Origin: Sporolactobacillus sp. CQH2019 | GTDB lineage: Bacteria; Bacillota; Bacilli; Bacillales; Sporolactobacillaceae | Direction: 5' to 3' | Length of the DNA stretch: 54,202 nucleotides | Assembly (NCBI RefSeq): GCF_028765345.1 | Contig: NZ_JARAJZ010000020.1 | Span: 1-54,202 of the forward strand | Shown here: piece after piece, positions 27,210 through 36,282 of the stretch | How the letters are laid out: every line of letters starts with the position of its first letter | How positions within the stretch are numbered: the stretch's first letter is position 1 | Translations under genes and position numbers: made by a program | The notes under the pieces: model-generated | What the model saw: only the letters and a program-made list of their open reading frames with translations | Told to the model about the DNA's origin: nothing | The model's database searches: none

Positions 27210-27833
27210 ATGGCAACACTCAATGCGGTAGTCCGCGATGATTCGAAAAAATCGATTGCTAAAACGCTCAGAAAAGAAGGAAAGATACCGTCTGTTGTTT
27301 ATGGACAAACGGTAGGCAATGAATCGATAACAGTGAACGCCGGAGAAGTAGATAAACTTTTCCACAATGAAGGCAGAAATGCGATTATTACACTGAACAT
27401 CGACAACAAGAAAAAATACACGGTGATGGCTCATGAACTGCAGTTTAATAATCTGAAGGGTACAATCCAGCACATTGATTTTCTTGAAATCAATGTGAAC
27501 GAGGAACTGGATGCTGTTGTTCCTGTTGTTCTCCAAGGGACCGAAAAGGTTGAGGAGCTCAGGGCGGTCGTTAACCATCAGCTGAGTGAACTGACGGTGC
27601 GTGCCCTGCCGAAAGATTTGCCAAGTTCGATTGAAATCGATGTTTCTGAACTTGCCGTCGGAGAAAGTATCCGGATCAGCGATATTAAGACAGAGAACGG
27701 CTATACGATTCTCGGCGATCCTGAAGAAGTGATTGTTTCGGTTTCTTACGGCGGAAAGAATGAAGAGGCAGAAGAAACGGAAGAACCGTCTGCAGCTGAA
27801 GGCGCTCAGACCCCGGAGCAACCGGGAGAATAA
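27210..27833 (+). CDS. ctc: Ribosomal protein bL25, Ctc (general stress type)
   Basis: Ctc binds 5S rRNA on the large subunit and is a stress-induced protein in B. subtilis. The 207-residue protein has the L25 domain (1-95, with KKSIAKTLRKEGKIPSVVYG) and the TL5 C-terminal domain (96-185). An acidic tail rich in Glu and Ala follows. The ATG at 27210 has AAGGAAG upstream; GTG 27201 is in frame but less well placed. The 95-base gap after prs shows no clear sigma-B promoter, so control may differ from B. subtilis. A strong terminator follows. Confidence 0.95.
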   Translation: MATLNAVVRDDSKKSIAKTLRKEGKIPSVVYGQTVGNESITVNAGEVDKLFHNEGRNAIITLNIDNKKKYTVMAHELQFNNLKGTIQHIDFLEINVNEELDAVVPVVLQGTEKVEELRAVVNHQLSELTVRALPKDLPSSIEIDVSELAVGESIRISDIKTENGYTILGDPEEVIVSVSYGGKNEEAEETEEPSAAEGAQTPEQPGE

Positions 27834-27859
27834 GTCAGTTTTGGTGCAGCATCAAGCCG

Positions 27860-27888
27860 GGCGTAACGACTGCGTTACGCCTTTTTTT
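27860..27888 (+). terminator. Intrinsic terminator after ctc
   Basis: GGCGTAACG (27860-27868) pairs perfectly with CGTTACGCC (27873-27881) around ACTG, and seven T residues follow. Confidence 0.95.
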
Positions 27889-28003
27889 CTATCATGAGGA
27901 AAAAGCGTTATCGTATAGAAAACGGCGTTCGGGTTTTTCTTTAATACCGTCCAGCGGTACAGGCACAAGCCGTCTGCGGGGACGGGAAAGTGAGGAAGCG
28001 TTT

Positions 28004-28573
28004 GTGAAGATCATCGTCGGACTGGGCAATCCCGGTTCTGAATATGTGCATACAAGGCATAACATAGGTTTTGAAGTCATCGATGTCCTTGCGGAGCGCT
28101 ACCATATTGTTTTATCAAGAAACCGGTTCAAAGCTTTATTCGGCAAAGGAGTCATCGGCGGTGAAGAAGTTCTGCTTATGAAGCCGCTTACGTTTATGAA
28201 TGCATCCGGAGAGGCGGTCGGACCGCTGCTCCGTTATTATAAGCTGTCGACCGGCGATCTGCTTGTGATTCATGATGATCTGGATCTTCCGGTCGGTAAA
28301 ATCCGCCTGAGGCAGAAAGGAAGCGCGGGAGGACATAACGGACTGAAGTCGCTGATCCACCATCTCAATACTCAGGAATTCGACAGGATAAAAGTGGGCA
28401 TCGGCCATCCCCAGGGATCGCATCAGGCGGTCATTCATTATGTTTTGAACGGCTTTTCGGGCGAAGAAGCCGTGTTGATCGGCACCGCGATCGACCAGGC
28501 TTCCAGAGCAGCCGCCGAGTGGGTCACGGTACCCTTTCCGCAGGTCATGAATAAGTATAATGCGAATAAGTGA
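28004..28573 (+). CDS. pth: Peptidyl-tRNA hydrolase (SpoVC)
   Basis: Pth recycles peptidyl-tRNA dropped from ribosomes; the B. subtilis gene was first found as spoVC. The 189-residue protein shows VGLGNPGSEYVHTRHNIGFE at the N terminus, including the catalytic His of the TRHNIG motif. Further motifs are KPLTFMNASGEAV, IHDDLDLPVGKIR and GSAGGHNGLKSL. The start is GTG 28004 with GAGGAAG upstream. It is followed by a perfect hairpin terminator rather than by fin. Confidence 0.96.
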   Translation: MKIIVGLGNPGSEYVHTRHNIGFEVIDVLAERYHIVLSRNRFKALFGKGVIGGEEVLLMKPLTFMNASGEAVGPLLRYYKLSTGDLLVIHDDLDLPVGKIRLRQKGSAGGHNGLKSLIHHLNTQEFDRIKVGIGHPQGSHQAVIHYVLNGFSGEEAVLIGTAIDQASRAAAEWVTVPFPQVMNKYNANK

Positions 28574-28641
28574 CGGTATGGGCGGGAATGATGTTTTTGA
28601 GCTGTTTTCATGAAAGCGTTCAGCTGAAAGAATCGATAAGA

Positions 28642-28668
28642 GCTTTGGCAGACTGCCAAAGCGTTTTT
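28642..28668 (+). terminator. Intrinsic terminator between pth and mfd
   Basis: GCTTTGGCA (28642-28650) pairs perfectly with TGCCAAAGC (28654-28662) around a 3-base loop. G and TTTTT follow. Confidence 0.85.
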
Positions 28669-28694
28669 CGGGTTGATGAAAGTGAGGGTTGCCA

Positions 28695-31600
28695 ATGTAT
28701 GGCTTAAGTACGTTTTATAAGCAAAGAATTGATGAGCTTCGGACCGTTCTGACCGGATATGAAAGCGGCATGACCCAGCAGCTTGTTTCTGGTCTTTCTG
28801 GCGGCGCCAAATCTCTTTGGATCGCCGCGCTTTATCGGGAAAGATCGGAAACGGCGGTTGTCGTGACTCATAATCTGTATCAGGGACAGAAGCTTTTCAA
28901 TGATTTGGAAGAATTGATAGATTCCGAGGAGCTCTATCTTTATCCGACCAATGATCTGATCGCCTCGGATCTTGCCGTTGCGAGCCCCGAACTGCTTAGT
29001 CAGCGTATCGATGCTCTCAACCGTTTGGCGCGGGATAAAAAATGCCTGATCATCGTCCCTGTTGCCGGACTGAAGCGTCTGCTCCCGCCTCTTTACCTGT
29101 GGAAGGCGAGCCTCATTCATCTTGAAAACGGAAGACGGCTTGATCTTGAGGCGTTTGTTAAGAAACTGACGGCGATCGGCTATGAACGCGAATCGATGGT
29201 GAACGGCCCCGGGCAGTTCAGTCTGCGCGGCGGTATTATCGATATTTTTCCGCTGACAGAAGAGCATCCGCTTCGGGTTGAGCTCTTTGACGATGAAGTG
29301 GATTCCATCCGCTTTTTCGACAGTGAAACGCAGCGATCTCTGGACAAAGTAACGAACGGCCTGGTGATCGGACCTGCACGCGAACTGCTGCTTTATGACG
29401 AGGCGTTTGACCGCGCCGCGGAAAAACTGGAAAAAGCACTGAGGACGACGCTGGAAAAAACGAAAAATGAACAGGTTAAAGAACTGCTCGGCGACCGGAT
29501 CGAATCGGACATTGAAGCCCTGCAGCAGCACGGCATCTTTCAGGATATAGCGAAGTATACGGCTCTTTTTTATGAGCAGCGGACGACAATCGTCGACTAT
29601 CTTCCGCAGAAAGCGTTAATCGTGCTGGATGAAATCAGCAGGGTTCAGGAAATGACGGAGCAGCTGGACAGGGAAGAGGCCGAATGGCAGGTGTCTATGC
29701 TGCAAAGAGGCGAAATGGTCAGGGATGTGCCGCTGACGGTGGAGTGGCCGGAACTTGTGGAGCACATTCGCCAGCCGATTCTTCTCCTTTCACTGTTTTT
29801 GCGTTATCACGGCCAGTTTCAACCGCAGAATGTGATCAATATGACGTGCCGGTCGATGCAGAATTTCCACGGCCAGATCCATTTGCTGAAATCGGAAATC
29901 GATCGGTGGAGGAAGAGCGATTATGCCATTGTTTTTCTAGCGTCGGATAAAGAAAGGGCGGGGCGCCTTGATCAGGTGCTTTCGGATTACGGCATTCATG
30001 CGGAAACGGTGGATCAGAAAACGATGCCGGCGGCCCGGACGATCCAGATCACGGTGGGCCGGATGGATAACGGATTTGAGATGCCGCTAAAGAAACTGGC
30101 CGTCATCACGGAGAAAGAGGTATTCACGAAAAAAACGGCCAAAACGCCCAGAAAGGGCCGGAAGCTGTCCAATGCGGAGCGTCTGAAAAATTATAATGAA
30201 TTGAAAATCGGCGATTATGTCGTCCACGTCGATCACGGCATCGGCCGCTATGCTGGCATCGAAACACTTGATGTCAACGGTATTCATAAAGACTATTTAC
30301 AAATTATCTATAAAGGAAACGACAAACTTTATGTACCGGTTGAGCACATCGATCAAGTACAGAAGTACGTCGGTTCGGAAGGCAAAGAACCGAAGATTTA
30401 TTCGCTGGGAGGCAGCGAGTGGAAAAAAGTTAAAAGCAAAGCCCGATCTTCGATTCAGGATATCGCCGATGATTTGATTAAACTGTATGCACAGCGGGAG
30501 GCCAGCAAAGGTCATGCCTTTGCCAAAGACGGGGCTGCACAGCGGGAATTTGAGTCGGCCTTCCCGTATCAGGAAACGGCCGATCAGCTTCAGGCGATTG
30601 AGGAAATCAAAAAGGACATGGAAAGTGAAAAACCGATGGACCGGCTGCTTTGCGGAGATGTCGGTTACGGGAAGACCGAGGTTGCGCTGCGTGCGGCTTT
30701 TAAAGCGATCGCGGACGGGAAGCAGGTTGCGTTTCTTGTACCCACCACGATTCTGGCTCAGCAGCATTTTGAAACCACACGGGAGCGGTTTGAAGAATTT
30801 CCCGTTACGATCGGGCTGCTCAGCCGCTTCCGTTCGCACAAGGAGCAGTCGGAGACGCTGAAAGGGCTGAAAGCCGGGACGGTTGATTTTGTCATCGGCA
30901 CACATCGATTATTATCGAAAGACGTGCAATTTAAAGATCTCGGCCTTCTGATTGTCGATGAGGAGCAGCGCTTCGGGGTTTCGCATAAGGAGAAGATCAA
31001 ACGTCTGAAGGCGAATATCGACGTGCTGACCCTGACAGCGACGCCGATTCCGCGGACGCTGCACATGTCGATGCTCGGCGTACGCGATCTGTCGATTATA
31101 GAAACACCGCCGGAAAATCGCTTCCCTGTACAGACCTATGTGACGGAGTACAACTACACCCTGATCCGCGAGGCGATTGAACGCGAGATGGCGCGCGGCG
31201 GACAGGTCTATTTTCTTTATAACCGTGTCGATACAATTCAGAGGATGGCCGAAATGATTTCTCGTCTTGTTCCGGATGCGGCGGTGACCTATGCCCACGG
31301 ACAGATGAAGGAATCCGAGCTGGAGTCTTCCATGATTGATTTTCTCGACGGGACCGACGACGTACTGGTCAGTACAACGATCATTGAGACGGGGGTGGAT
31401 ATTCCGAATGTCAACACCCTGATCGTTTATGACGCCGATAAAATGGGCCTTGCCCAGCTTTACCAGCTGCGCGGGCGTGTCGGCCGTTCCAACCGGGTCG
31501 CCTATGCTTATTTTACTTACCAGCGCGACAAAATTATGAATGAGGTCGCAGAGAAACGGCTTCAGGCCATTAAAGAATTCACAGAGCTCGGATCGGGATT

Positions 31601-32240
31601 CAAGATTGCCATGCGCGATCTGTCGATCCGGGGCGCCGGGAATCTGCTGGGCGCTCAGCAGCACGGTTTCATCGACTCGGTCGGGTTCGATCTTTATTCG
31701 CGGATGCTGCAGGATGCCGTTGCCGAGCGCAGGAGCGAAGCAAGGGAACCGGAGGCGCCGCCCAGAGTGTCGATTGAAATGGACATCGACGCCTATATTC
31801 CCGATACTTATATTCAGGATTCGCTACAGAAAATCGATATGTATAAACGATTTAAGACGGCGGAAACCATGCGGGACATTGAAGAACTCGAAGAAGAAAT
31901 GATCGATCGCTTCGGACAATATCCGCGTGAAGTGGCCGATCTGTTCAGAATAGCCGAACTGCGCGTGATGGCGGATAAATTGATGGTTGAGGAAATTAAG
32001 CAGAAAGATGCCGATCTGACCATTATTTTTTCAGAAAGAGGCTGGAAGACGCTGAACCGTGAAGCACTTTTTAAAGCAATCAGCCGCATGGGCCCGGGCG
32101 TCGGTCTGGGATCTGCGGGCAAGAAAATGAAAGTCACAGTCAAACGTGACCGAAGAACGACCGGACCGATGATCGGCGAAGCCACCGATTTACTGAAGGG
32201 CGTTTATCAACTGCGGGCGGCATCGGAAAAAGCAGGTTAA
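28695..32240 (+). CDS. mfd: Transcription-repair coupling factor
   Basis: Mfd removes stalled RNA polymerase and recruits UvrA for strand-specific repair. In order, the 1181-residue protein has a UvrB-like N-terminal module (FSLRGGIIDIFP), an RNA polymerase interaction domain (KIGDYVVHVDHGIGRYAGI) and a superfamily 2 translocase. The translocase has Walker A GDVGYGKTEVALRAA, the DEEQ box and TATPIPRTLH. QLRGRVGRSNRVAYAY and a C-terminal regulatory TRCF domain follow. The start is ATG 28695 with GAGGG upstream, 6 bases inside a longer TTG-initiated frame. Its promoter must lie in the 26 bases after the terminator or overlap it; I cannot assign one. Confidence 0.97.
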   Translation: MYGLSTFYKQRIDELRTVLTGYESGMTQQLVSGLSGGAKSLWIAALYRERSETAVVVTHNLYQGQKLFNDLEELIDSEELYLYPTNDLIASDLAVASPELLSQRIDALNRLARDKKCLIIVPVAGLKRLLPPLYLWKASLIHLENGRRLDLEAFVKKLTAIGYERESMVNGPGQFSLRGGIIDIFPLTEEHPLRVELFDDEVDSIRFFDSETQRSLDKVTNGLVIGPARELLLYDEAFDRAAEKLEKALRTTLEKTKNEQVKELLGDRIESDIEALQQHGIFQDIAKYTALFYEQRTTIVDYLPQKALIVLDEISRVQEMTEQLDREEAEWQVSMLQRGEMVRDVPLTVEWPELVEHIRQPILLLSLFLRYHGQFQPQNVINMTCRSMQNFHGQIHLLKSEIDRWRKSDYAIVFLASDKERAGRLDQVLSDYGIHAETVDQKTMPAARTIQITVGRMDNGFEMPLKKLAVITEKEVFTKKTAKTPRKGRKLSNAERLKNYNELKIGDYVVHVDHGIGRYAGIETLDVNGIHKDYLQIIYKGNDKLYVPVEHIDQVQKYVGSEGKEPKIYSLGGSEWKKVKSKARSSIQDIADDLIKLYAQREASKGHAFAKDGAAQREFESAFPYQETADQLQAIEEIKKDMESEKPMDRLLCGDVGYGKTEVALRAAFKAIADGKQVAFLVPTTILAQQHFETTRERFEEFPVTIGLLSRFRSHKEQSETLKGLKAGTVDFVIGTHRLLSKDVQFKDLGLLIVDEEQRFGVSHKEKIKRLKANIDVLTLTATPIPRTLHMSMLGVRDLSIIETPPENRFPVQTYVTEYNYTLIREAIEREMARGGQVYFLYNRVDTIQRMAEMISRLVPDAAVTYAHGQMKESELESSMIDFLDGTDDVLVSTTIIETGVDIPNVNTLIVYDADKMGLAQLYQLRGRVGRSNRVAYAYFTYQRDKIMNEVAEKRLQAIKEFTELGSGFKIAMRDLSIRGAGNLLGAQQHGFIDSVGFDLYSRMLQDAVAERRSEAREPEAPPRVSIEMDIDAYIPDTYIQDSLQKIDMYKRFKTAETMRDIEELEEEMIDRFGQYPREVADLFRIAELRVMADKLMVEEIKQKDADLTIIFSERGWKTLNREALFKAISRMGPGVGLGSAGKKMKVTVKRDRRTTGPMIGEATDLLKGVYQLRAASEKAG

Positions 32241-32254
32241 ATTGGACGGAATAT

Positions 32255-32283
32255 GCATAGTTTAGGCGAGGGCGCAGATAATA
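32255..32283 (+). promoter_or_regulatory. Sigma-G-like promoter of spoVT
   Basis: GCATA (32255-32259), 17 bases, GATAATA (32277-32283) resembles sigma-G (CATnnTA at -10, one mismatch). Forespore expression of spoVT by sigma-G is known in B. subtilis. Confidence 0.55.
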
Positions 32284-32331
32284 ACACACAAGGAATAGAT
32301 GATTTTTAACGGAAAGTGAGGACATCCTTGT

Positions 32332-32868
32332 ATGAAAGCAACCGGCATTGTCCGCCGAATCGATGACCTGGGGCGAGTGGTTATTCCCAAAGAAATCCGC
32401 CGCACGCTGCGCATTCGAGAAGGGGATCCTTTAGAAATTTTTGTGGATCATGACGGCGAAGTGATCCTAAAGAAATATTCGCCGATGAGTGAACTGGGTG
32501 ATTTTGCCAAGGAGTATGCAGAATCTCTTGCCGAAAACTCGGGCAAGCTGACGATAATCAGCGATCGTGATGCCGTGATTGCAGTTGCAGGCGGTGCAAA
32601 GAGGGATTATCTTGATAAAAGAATCCTGTCCGTGCCTGAGAGAGCTATGGAACTTCGCCAGACAATTCTGGAACAGAACAAAGGGGAGCCGCTGATGGAA
32701 GGGCGTGAGGATCCGACGGGCCCTTACGTTGTTGCGCCGATTATCGCTGGCGGCGATCCCATCGGCACGGTGATGCTGATTGCCAAAGAAAAAACGTCTT
32801 TAGGCAATGTAGAAGTGAAACTCGCTGAAACGGCTGCCGGTTTTCTCGGGCGCCAGATGGAACATTAA
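32332..32868 (+). CDS. spoVT: Stage V sporulation protein T, AbrB-like regulator
   Basis: SpoVT modulates sigma-G-dependent genes in the forespore. The 178-residue protein has an AbrB-type swapped-hairpin DNA-binding domain (1-52: ATGIVRRIDDLGRVVIPKEI then RRTLRIREGDPLEIF) and a GAF-like C-terminal domain (about 56-178). GTGAGG lies upstream of ATG 32332. abrB itself is not found in its usual place after rsmI, so this is the only AbrB-type protein in the window. A hairpin terminator follows. Confidence 0.96.
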   Translation: MKATGIVRRIDDLGRVVIPKEIRRTLRIREGDPLEIFVDHDGEVILKKYSPMSELGDFAKEYAESLAENSGKLTIISDRDAVIAVAGGAKRDYLDKRILSVPERAMELRQTILEQNKGEPLMEGREDPTGPYVVAPIIAGGDPIGTVMLIAKEKTSLGNVEVKLAETAAGFLGRQMEH

Positions 32869-32890
32869 GGAACAGGCTGAAAACATGCAG

Positions 32891-32919
32891 AAAGAGAGGC
32901 GGGCGTCTGTCTCTCTTTT
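32891..32919 (+). terminator. Terminator after spoVT
   Basis: AAAGAGAG (32891-32898) pairs with CTCTCTTT (32911-32918) around a 12-base loop. The T tract is short, so strength is moderate. Confidence 0.65.
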
Positions 32920-32982
32920 ACTGTGTCTTCAGAACCGATTCTATCTAAAACAATACATTTTGCCGTCGAAACGGAGAACTTG

Positions 32983-32991
32983 TGTTATAAT
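32983..32991 (+). promoter_or_regulatory. Extended -10 promoter before the flippase gene
   Basis: TGTTATAAT (32983-32991) is a full consensus extended -10, 34 bases before the GTG start. No good -35 lies at 17-18 bases. Confidence 0.6.
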
Positions 32992-33025
32992 CCACTTTAG
33001 AATTTGAATAAAGGTGGAATGGGCC

Positions 33026-34648
33026 GTGCGGGATACAAATAAAGAGGGCCACGCGATCTGGCGGGGAGCGTTGATTTTAACCGTGTCGGCATTTCTTGTT
33101 AAAATCATGAGCGCGGCCTACCGGCTTCCTTATCAGAACCTTGCCGGGGATGTCGGCTTTTATGCGTATCAGCAGGTCTATCCATTTTACGCCATTGCTG
33201 TCACGTTGGGCGGAACAGGGTTTCCGATTGTCATCTCGAAGTTTATCGCGGAAGCAAAAAACGGCGGCGGCTACAGGCAGGAGGCGCAGATCCGCAGACA
33301 TGCGCTCATTGCCCTGTTTATTCTGTGCGGCCTGTTTTTCTGTTTGCTGTTTCTGTTTGCGGTTCCGCTGACAAAAGTGATGGGCGATGTCCGCTTGTCT
33401 TCCTTAGTCAGGATTGCGGCTTTTATCTATTTATTTGTTCCGCTGATTGCGGTTTTACGCGGCAATTTTCAGGGAGAAAATGAAAACATGATGCCGACCG
33501 CGCTTTCGCAAATCGGTGAACAGGCGCTCCGAGTGCTGTTGATTATCGGTTCCTCGTGGTATTTGTTTCTGCACCACGGGAATCCCTATCAATTCGGCCG
33601 GGCCGCTACAATCGGTTCCGTGGCAGCACCGGCAGCATCGCTGATCATTCTCTCCTTTTACTTCCGGAAAGAAAAATCGCCGTTTGTCCGCACGGCGAAG
33701 GGAGCACCCGGGCGGATCGACTGGCATTTGGTTAAGGATCTGCTGATCAGCGGCTGCCTTTTTTCCTTGCTGGCGCTTCCGCTTGTTTCTTTCCAGCTGA
33801 TTGATTCGTTGACGGTCATCCCGTTGTTAAACCATGCGCATGTTCCGGATCCGAGAACGGAAAACGGCATCTATGATCGTGCCTATGCGCTGACACAGTT
33901 CGGAATCATTGCCGCGGCCTCATTGACGGCGACGATTGTCCCCGGCCTGGCCAAACTTTCTGCCCTGAGACAGAAACGGGAAGTTCAGCGTCAGGCATCG
34001 CTTGCTCTTAAGATCAGCCTGGCTTTCGGTCTGGCTGCGGCCGCCGGTCTGGCCGTAATCGGCAGAGAGGTAAACATCATGCTTTTCAAGAACGCGGCCG
34101 GGACCGTTTCCTTTTCTCTGGGGGCTTTTACCATGCTTACCCTGTCGCTGATCCTCGCTTCTTCGGGAATTCTGGAAGCAACCGGCAGGCCGTGGCTTCC
34201 GTTTCTCTATCTGGCGGCCGGAGGGGCGGCCAAGCTTGCGGGCAACTATCTGCTGATTCCGCTCTTTTCAATCAATGGAGCAGCAGCCGCTACCTGTCTC
34301 GCGACGGCACTGACTGCCTGGCTGAATATCCGATGTCTGCGCCGCAGGTCTCTGGCTGAAGCTCTGCGGTTCCGTCTCATTCTTAAGCTGTGCGCCGCCG
34401 CCTCCGGAATGGTTGTCGCCGTGCTGTTCTGGAAACGGCTGATTGCCATCTGGGAAAGCAGGCTGGCCGATTCGCGCTTGTTTGCAACAGGAGTCGCATT
34501 GTCCGGAGCTTTGGTCGGGGCCTGCGTTTTTCTGATCTTGATTTTGATTTTACGTTATTTTGATTCGGGTGATTTTGAACGGCTTCCCCTGATCGGCCGC
34601 CGGCTGCATAAAAAGGATTTGAGCGAGAAAAGCAAGATTTCGGAGTGA
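33026..34648 (+). CDS. MOP-superfamily lipid flippase-like protein (YabM/SpoVB type)
   Basis: This 540-residue membrane protein has about 14 predicted helices and belongs to the MurJ/SpoVB/Wzx group, which moves lipid-linked oligosaccharides across the membrane. The N terminus WRGALILTVSAFLVKIMSA and the following YRLPYQNLAGDVGFYAYQQV are typical, as is GGTGFPIVISKFIAE. It sits where yabM lies in B. subtilis, after spoVT. The substrate is unknown; a spore peptidoglycan role is plausible by analogy. I chose GTG 33026 behind AAGGTGG; GTG 33014 is in frame but overlaps that site. The C-terminal tail is charged and cytoplasmic. Confidence 0.88.
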   Translation: MRDTNKEGHAIWRGALILTVSAFLVKIMSAAYRLPYQNLAGDVGFYAYQQVYPFYAIAVTLGGTGFPIVISKFIAEAKNGGGYRQEAQIRRHALIALFILCGLFFCLLFLFAVPLTKVMGDVRLSSLVRIAAFIYLFVPLIAVLRGNFQGENENMMPTALSQIGEQALRVLLIIGSSWYLFLHHGNPYQFGRAATIGSVAAPAASLIILSFYFRKEKSPFVRTAKGAPGRIDWHLVKDLLISGCLFSLLALPLVSFQLIDSLTVIPLLNHAHVPDPRTENGIYDRAYALTQFGIIAAASLTATIVPGLAKLSALRQKREVQRQASLALKISLAFGLAAAAGLAVIGREVNIMLFKNAAGTVSFSLGAFTMLTLSLILASSGILEATGRPWLPFLYLAAGGAAKLAGNYLLIPLFSINGAAAATCLATALTAWLNIRCLRRRSLAEALRFRLILKLCAAASGMVVAVLFWKRLIAIWESRLADSRLFATGVALSGALVGACVFLILILILRYFDSGDFERLPLIGRRLHKKDLSEKSKISE

Positions 34649-34785
34649 AGAGTCCTCCCTGCCGCTTAAGACGGGCAATTTAGCTAGGATCACGAATAAA
34701 GATATGATAGAATGAAGAAAAACCGGAACGCATCTCTGTGGCTATTTTATAGAAATGATAATTTAAATTCGGAGGTTTGAGTAAA

Positions 34786-35061
34786 ATGAACAAAAACGAG
34801 TTGATTCAGAAAGTAGCCGAGAAGACAGGAATTGCCAAGAAGGACACAGAAGCGGTAGTCAATGAAACACTGGGTGAAATCATCTCCGCTTTGAATAAAA
34901 ATGAAAAGGTACAGTTTGTCGGGTTCGGGACGTTCGAAGTCCGGGAAAGGGCAAGCCGAACGGGACGCAATCCGCAGACCGGAGAAGCGATTACAATCCC
35001 GGCTACCAAAGTACCCGGGTTCCGGGCAGGCAATAAATTGAAGGATGCCGTAAAAAAATGA
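34786..35061 (+). CDS. hup: HU-family DNA-binding protein
   Basis: This 91-residue nucleoid protein shows MNKNELIQKVAEKTGIAKKD, then VQFVGFGTFEVRERASRTGR, NPQTGE and the DNA-intercalating arm ending PATKVPGFRAGNKLKDAV. The start is ATG 34786, with GGAGG 10 bases upstream. Its stop overlaps the rqcP start as ATGA, so translation is coupled. In B. subtilis this place holds yabN (MazG family), and the main HU gene lies near spoIVA. HU next to rqcP is instead reminiscent of Clostridia. Whether a second HU gene exists elsewhere cannot be seen. Confidence 0.96.
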   Translation: MNKNELIQKVAEKTGIAKKDTEAVVNETLGEIISALNKNEKVQFVGFGTFEVRERASRTGRNPQTGEAITIPATKVPGFRAGNKLKDAVKK

Positions 35062-35312
35062 GGCTTGATAAATTTTTGAAGATTTCACGCCTTATTAAGA
35101 GACGCACCGTGGCGAAAGAACTTGCCGATCAGGGCCGCGTCGACATCAACGGGCAGCCTGCCAAAGCCAGTTCGGCCGTAAACACGGGCGATGTGCTGAC
35201 GCTGCACTTCGGCCAGAAGCCGATGAATGTGCGCGTGGCTCTTTTAAAAGAAACGGTGAAGAAAGAAGAAGCGTCTTCTCTCTACGAAATCATCGGAGAA
35301 TCCGAAGACTGA
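35058..35312 (+). CDS. rqcP: RqcP (YabO), ribosome quality control S4 protein
   Basis: RqcP works with RqcH on stalled 50S subunits during C-terminal alanine tailing of incomplete proteins. The 84-residue protein is an S4 RNA-binding domain: MRLDKFLKISRLIKRRTVAK, then DQGRVDINGQPAKASSAVNT, GDVLTLHFG. The ATG overlaps the HU stop by ATGA. The C-terminal tail is short and acidic. yabP follows after 79 bases. Confidence 0.95.
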   Translation: MRLDKFLKISRLIKRRTVAKELADQGRVDINGQPAKASSAVNTGDVLTLHFGQKPMNVRVALLKETVKKEEASSLYEIIGESED

Positions 35313-35391
35313 CGGCACGGAATCCCGGCAGCGCACGATGTTCTAAATTGGACAGCTTCCTCATAGTGTAAGAAAAAGAGGAGGGAGTCCA

Positions 35392-35697
35392 ATGAGTCAA
35401 TACTACACGTCGGTGCCGAACAAAGACAAGCCCGCACAAAACCATGACATTGTGATTAAGAATCGCCGGACAATAGAGATAACCGGGGTCAAGCATGTCG
35501 AAAGTTTCGATCATGAAGAATTTTTGCTGGAAACCGTGATGGGTTATCTTGCCATTAAGGGCGCTCAGCTGAAGATGCAGAACCTGAATGTAGAGCAAGG
35601 TTCGGTCGCCATTGAGGGCAAAATTTTCGAGATCAGTTATCTGGACGATCAGGATGGAGAACCGTCCAAAGGGTTCTTCAGCAAACTGTTTAAATGA
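35392..35697 (+). CDS. yabP: Spore cortex protein YabP
   Basis: YabP is a mother-cell protein needed for spore cortex formation in B. subtilis. The 101-residue sequence carries the YabP domain: DIVIKNRRTIEITGVKHVES and the following FDHEEFLLETVMGYLAIKG. It has no membrane segment. GAGGAGGGAG lies upstream of ATG 35392. CATAGTGTA near 35363 is a possible sigma-E -10 element, which would match the known regulon, but the -35 is unclear. It overlaps yabQ by ATGA. Confidence 0.94.
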   Translation: MSQYYTSVPNKDKPAQNHDIVIKNRRTIEITGVKHVESFDHEEFLLETVMGYLAIKGAQLKMQNLNVEQGSVAIEGKIFEISYLDDQDGEPSKGFFSKLFK

Positions 35698-36272
35698 CGC
35701 TGAACGAACAGTTTGCATCGCTGATTCTAATGATGCTGATGGGCGTCTGGCTTGGCGCTTCATTTTCGGTTTACCAGCGTTTTGTCCGTCCGCGAAAAAA
35801 ACGGCACTGGATCCTGTTGATTACAGATCCCCTCTTTTGGACGATTCAGGCCGTGCTGCTTTTTTCACTGCTTCTCCCGGTAAACCAGGGACGGCTGCGC
35901 CTGTATCTCATCCTGGGGGTTGCGCTCGGCTTTTCCTTTTATAAATCCTTTCTGGAAAAGTTTTTCCTGTATATTCTTGAAGGGATTATCTCGGCAATTG
36001 TCCGAATATGGCGATTTGTTGCCAAAACGGTCTATCATTTGTTCCTGTATCCTCTTTATTTCCTATTGAAGCTCGCCTATTTATTGTGTAAAATGACAGT
36101 AAGAATAGTTCTCAAGATCTTGTTTTTTTTGCTGATCTTTCCGATGAAGGTTCTGCGCGGAGTACTTCGGCTGCTTCTGCCGGAAAAGTGGCGGATCGGC
36201 GTAAAGAAACGGACAGTTCAAATACAGCGGCAACTGATGAAATGGGTGTCTTTTTTGACGGGACGAAGATAG
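35694..36272 (+). CDS. yabQ: Spore cortex protein YabQ
   Basis: YabQ is an integral membrane protein of the outer forespore membrane required for the cortex. The 192-residue protein has four to five hydrophobic segments in residues 1-160 (LILMMLMGVWLGASF; PLFWTIQAVLLFSLLL; LYLILGVALGFSFY; two more around 100-150) and a basic C terminus. It starts at ATG 35694 overlapping yabP, and divIC begins 10 bases after its stop. It is paired with yabP as in B. subtilis. Confidence 0.93.
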   Translation: MTLNEQFASLILMMLMGVWLGASFSVYQRFVRPRKKRHWILLITDPLFWTIQAVLLFSLLLPVNQGRLRLYLILGVALGFSFYKSFLEKFFLYILEGIISAIVRIWRFVAKTVYHLFLYPLYFLLKLAYLLCKMTVRIVLKILFFLLIFPMKVLRGVLRLLLPEKWRIGVKKRTVQIQRQLMKWVSFLTGRR

Positions 36273-36282
36273 GAGGATCACA

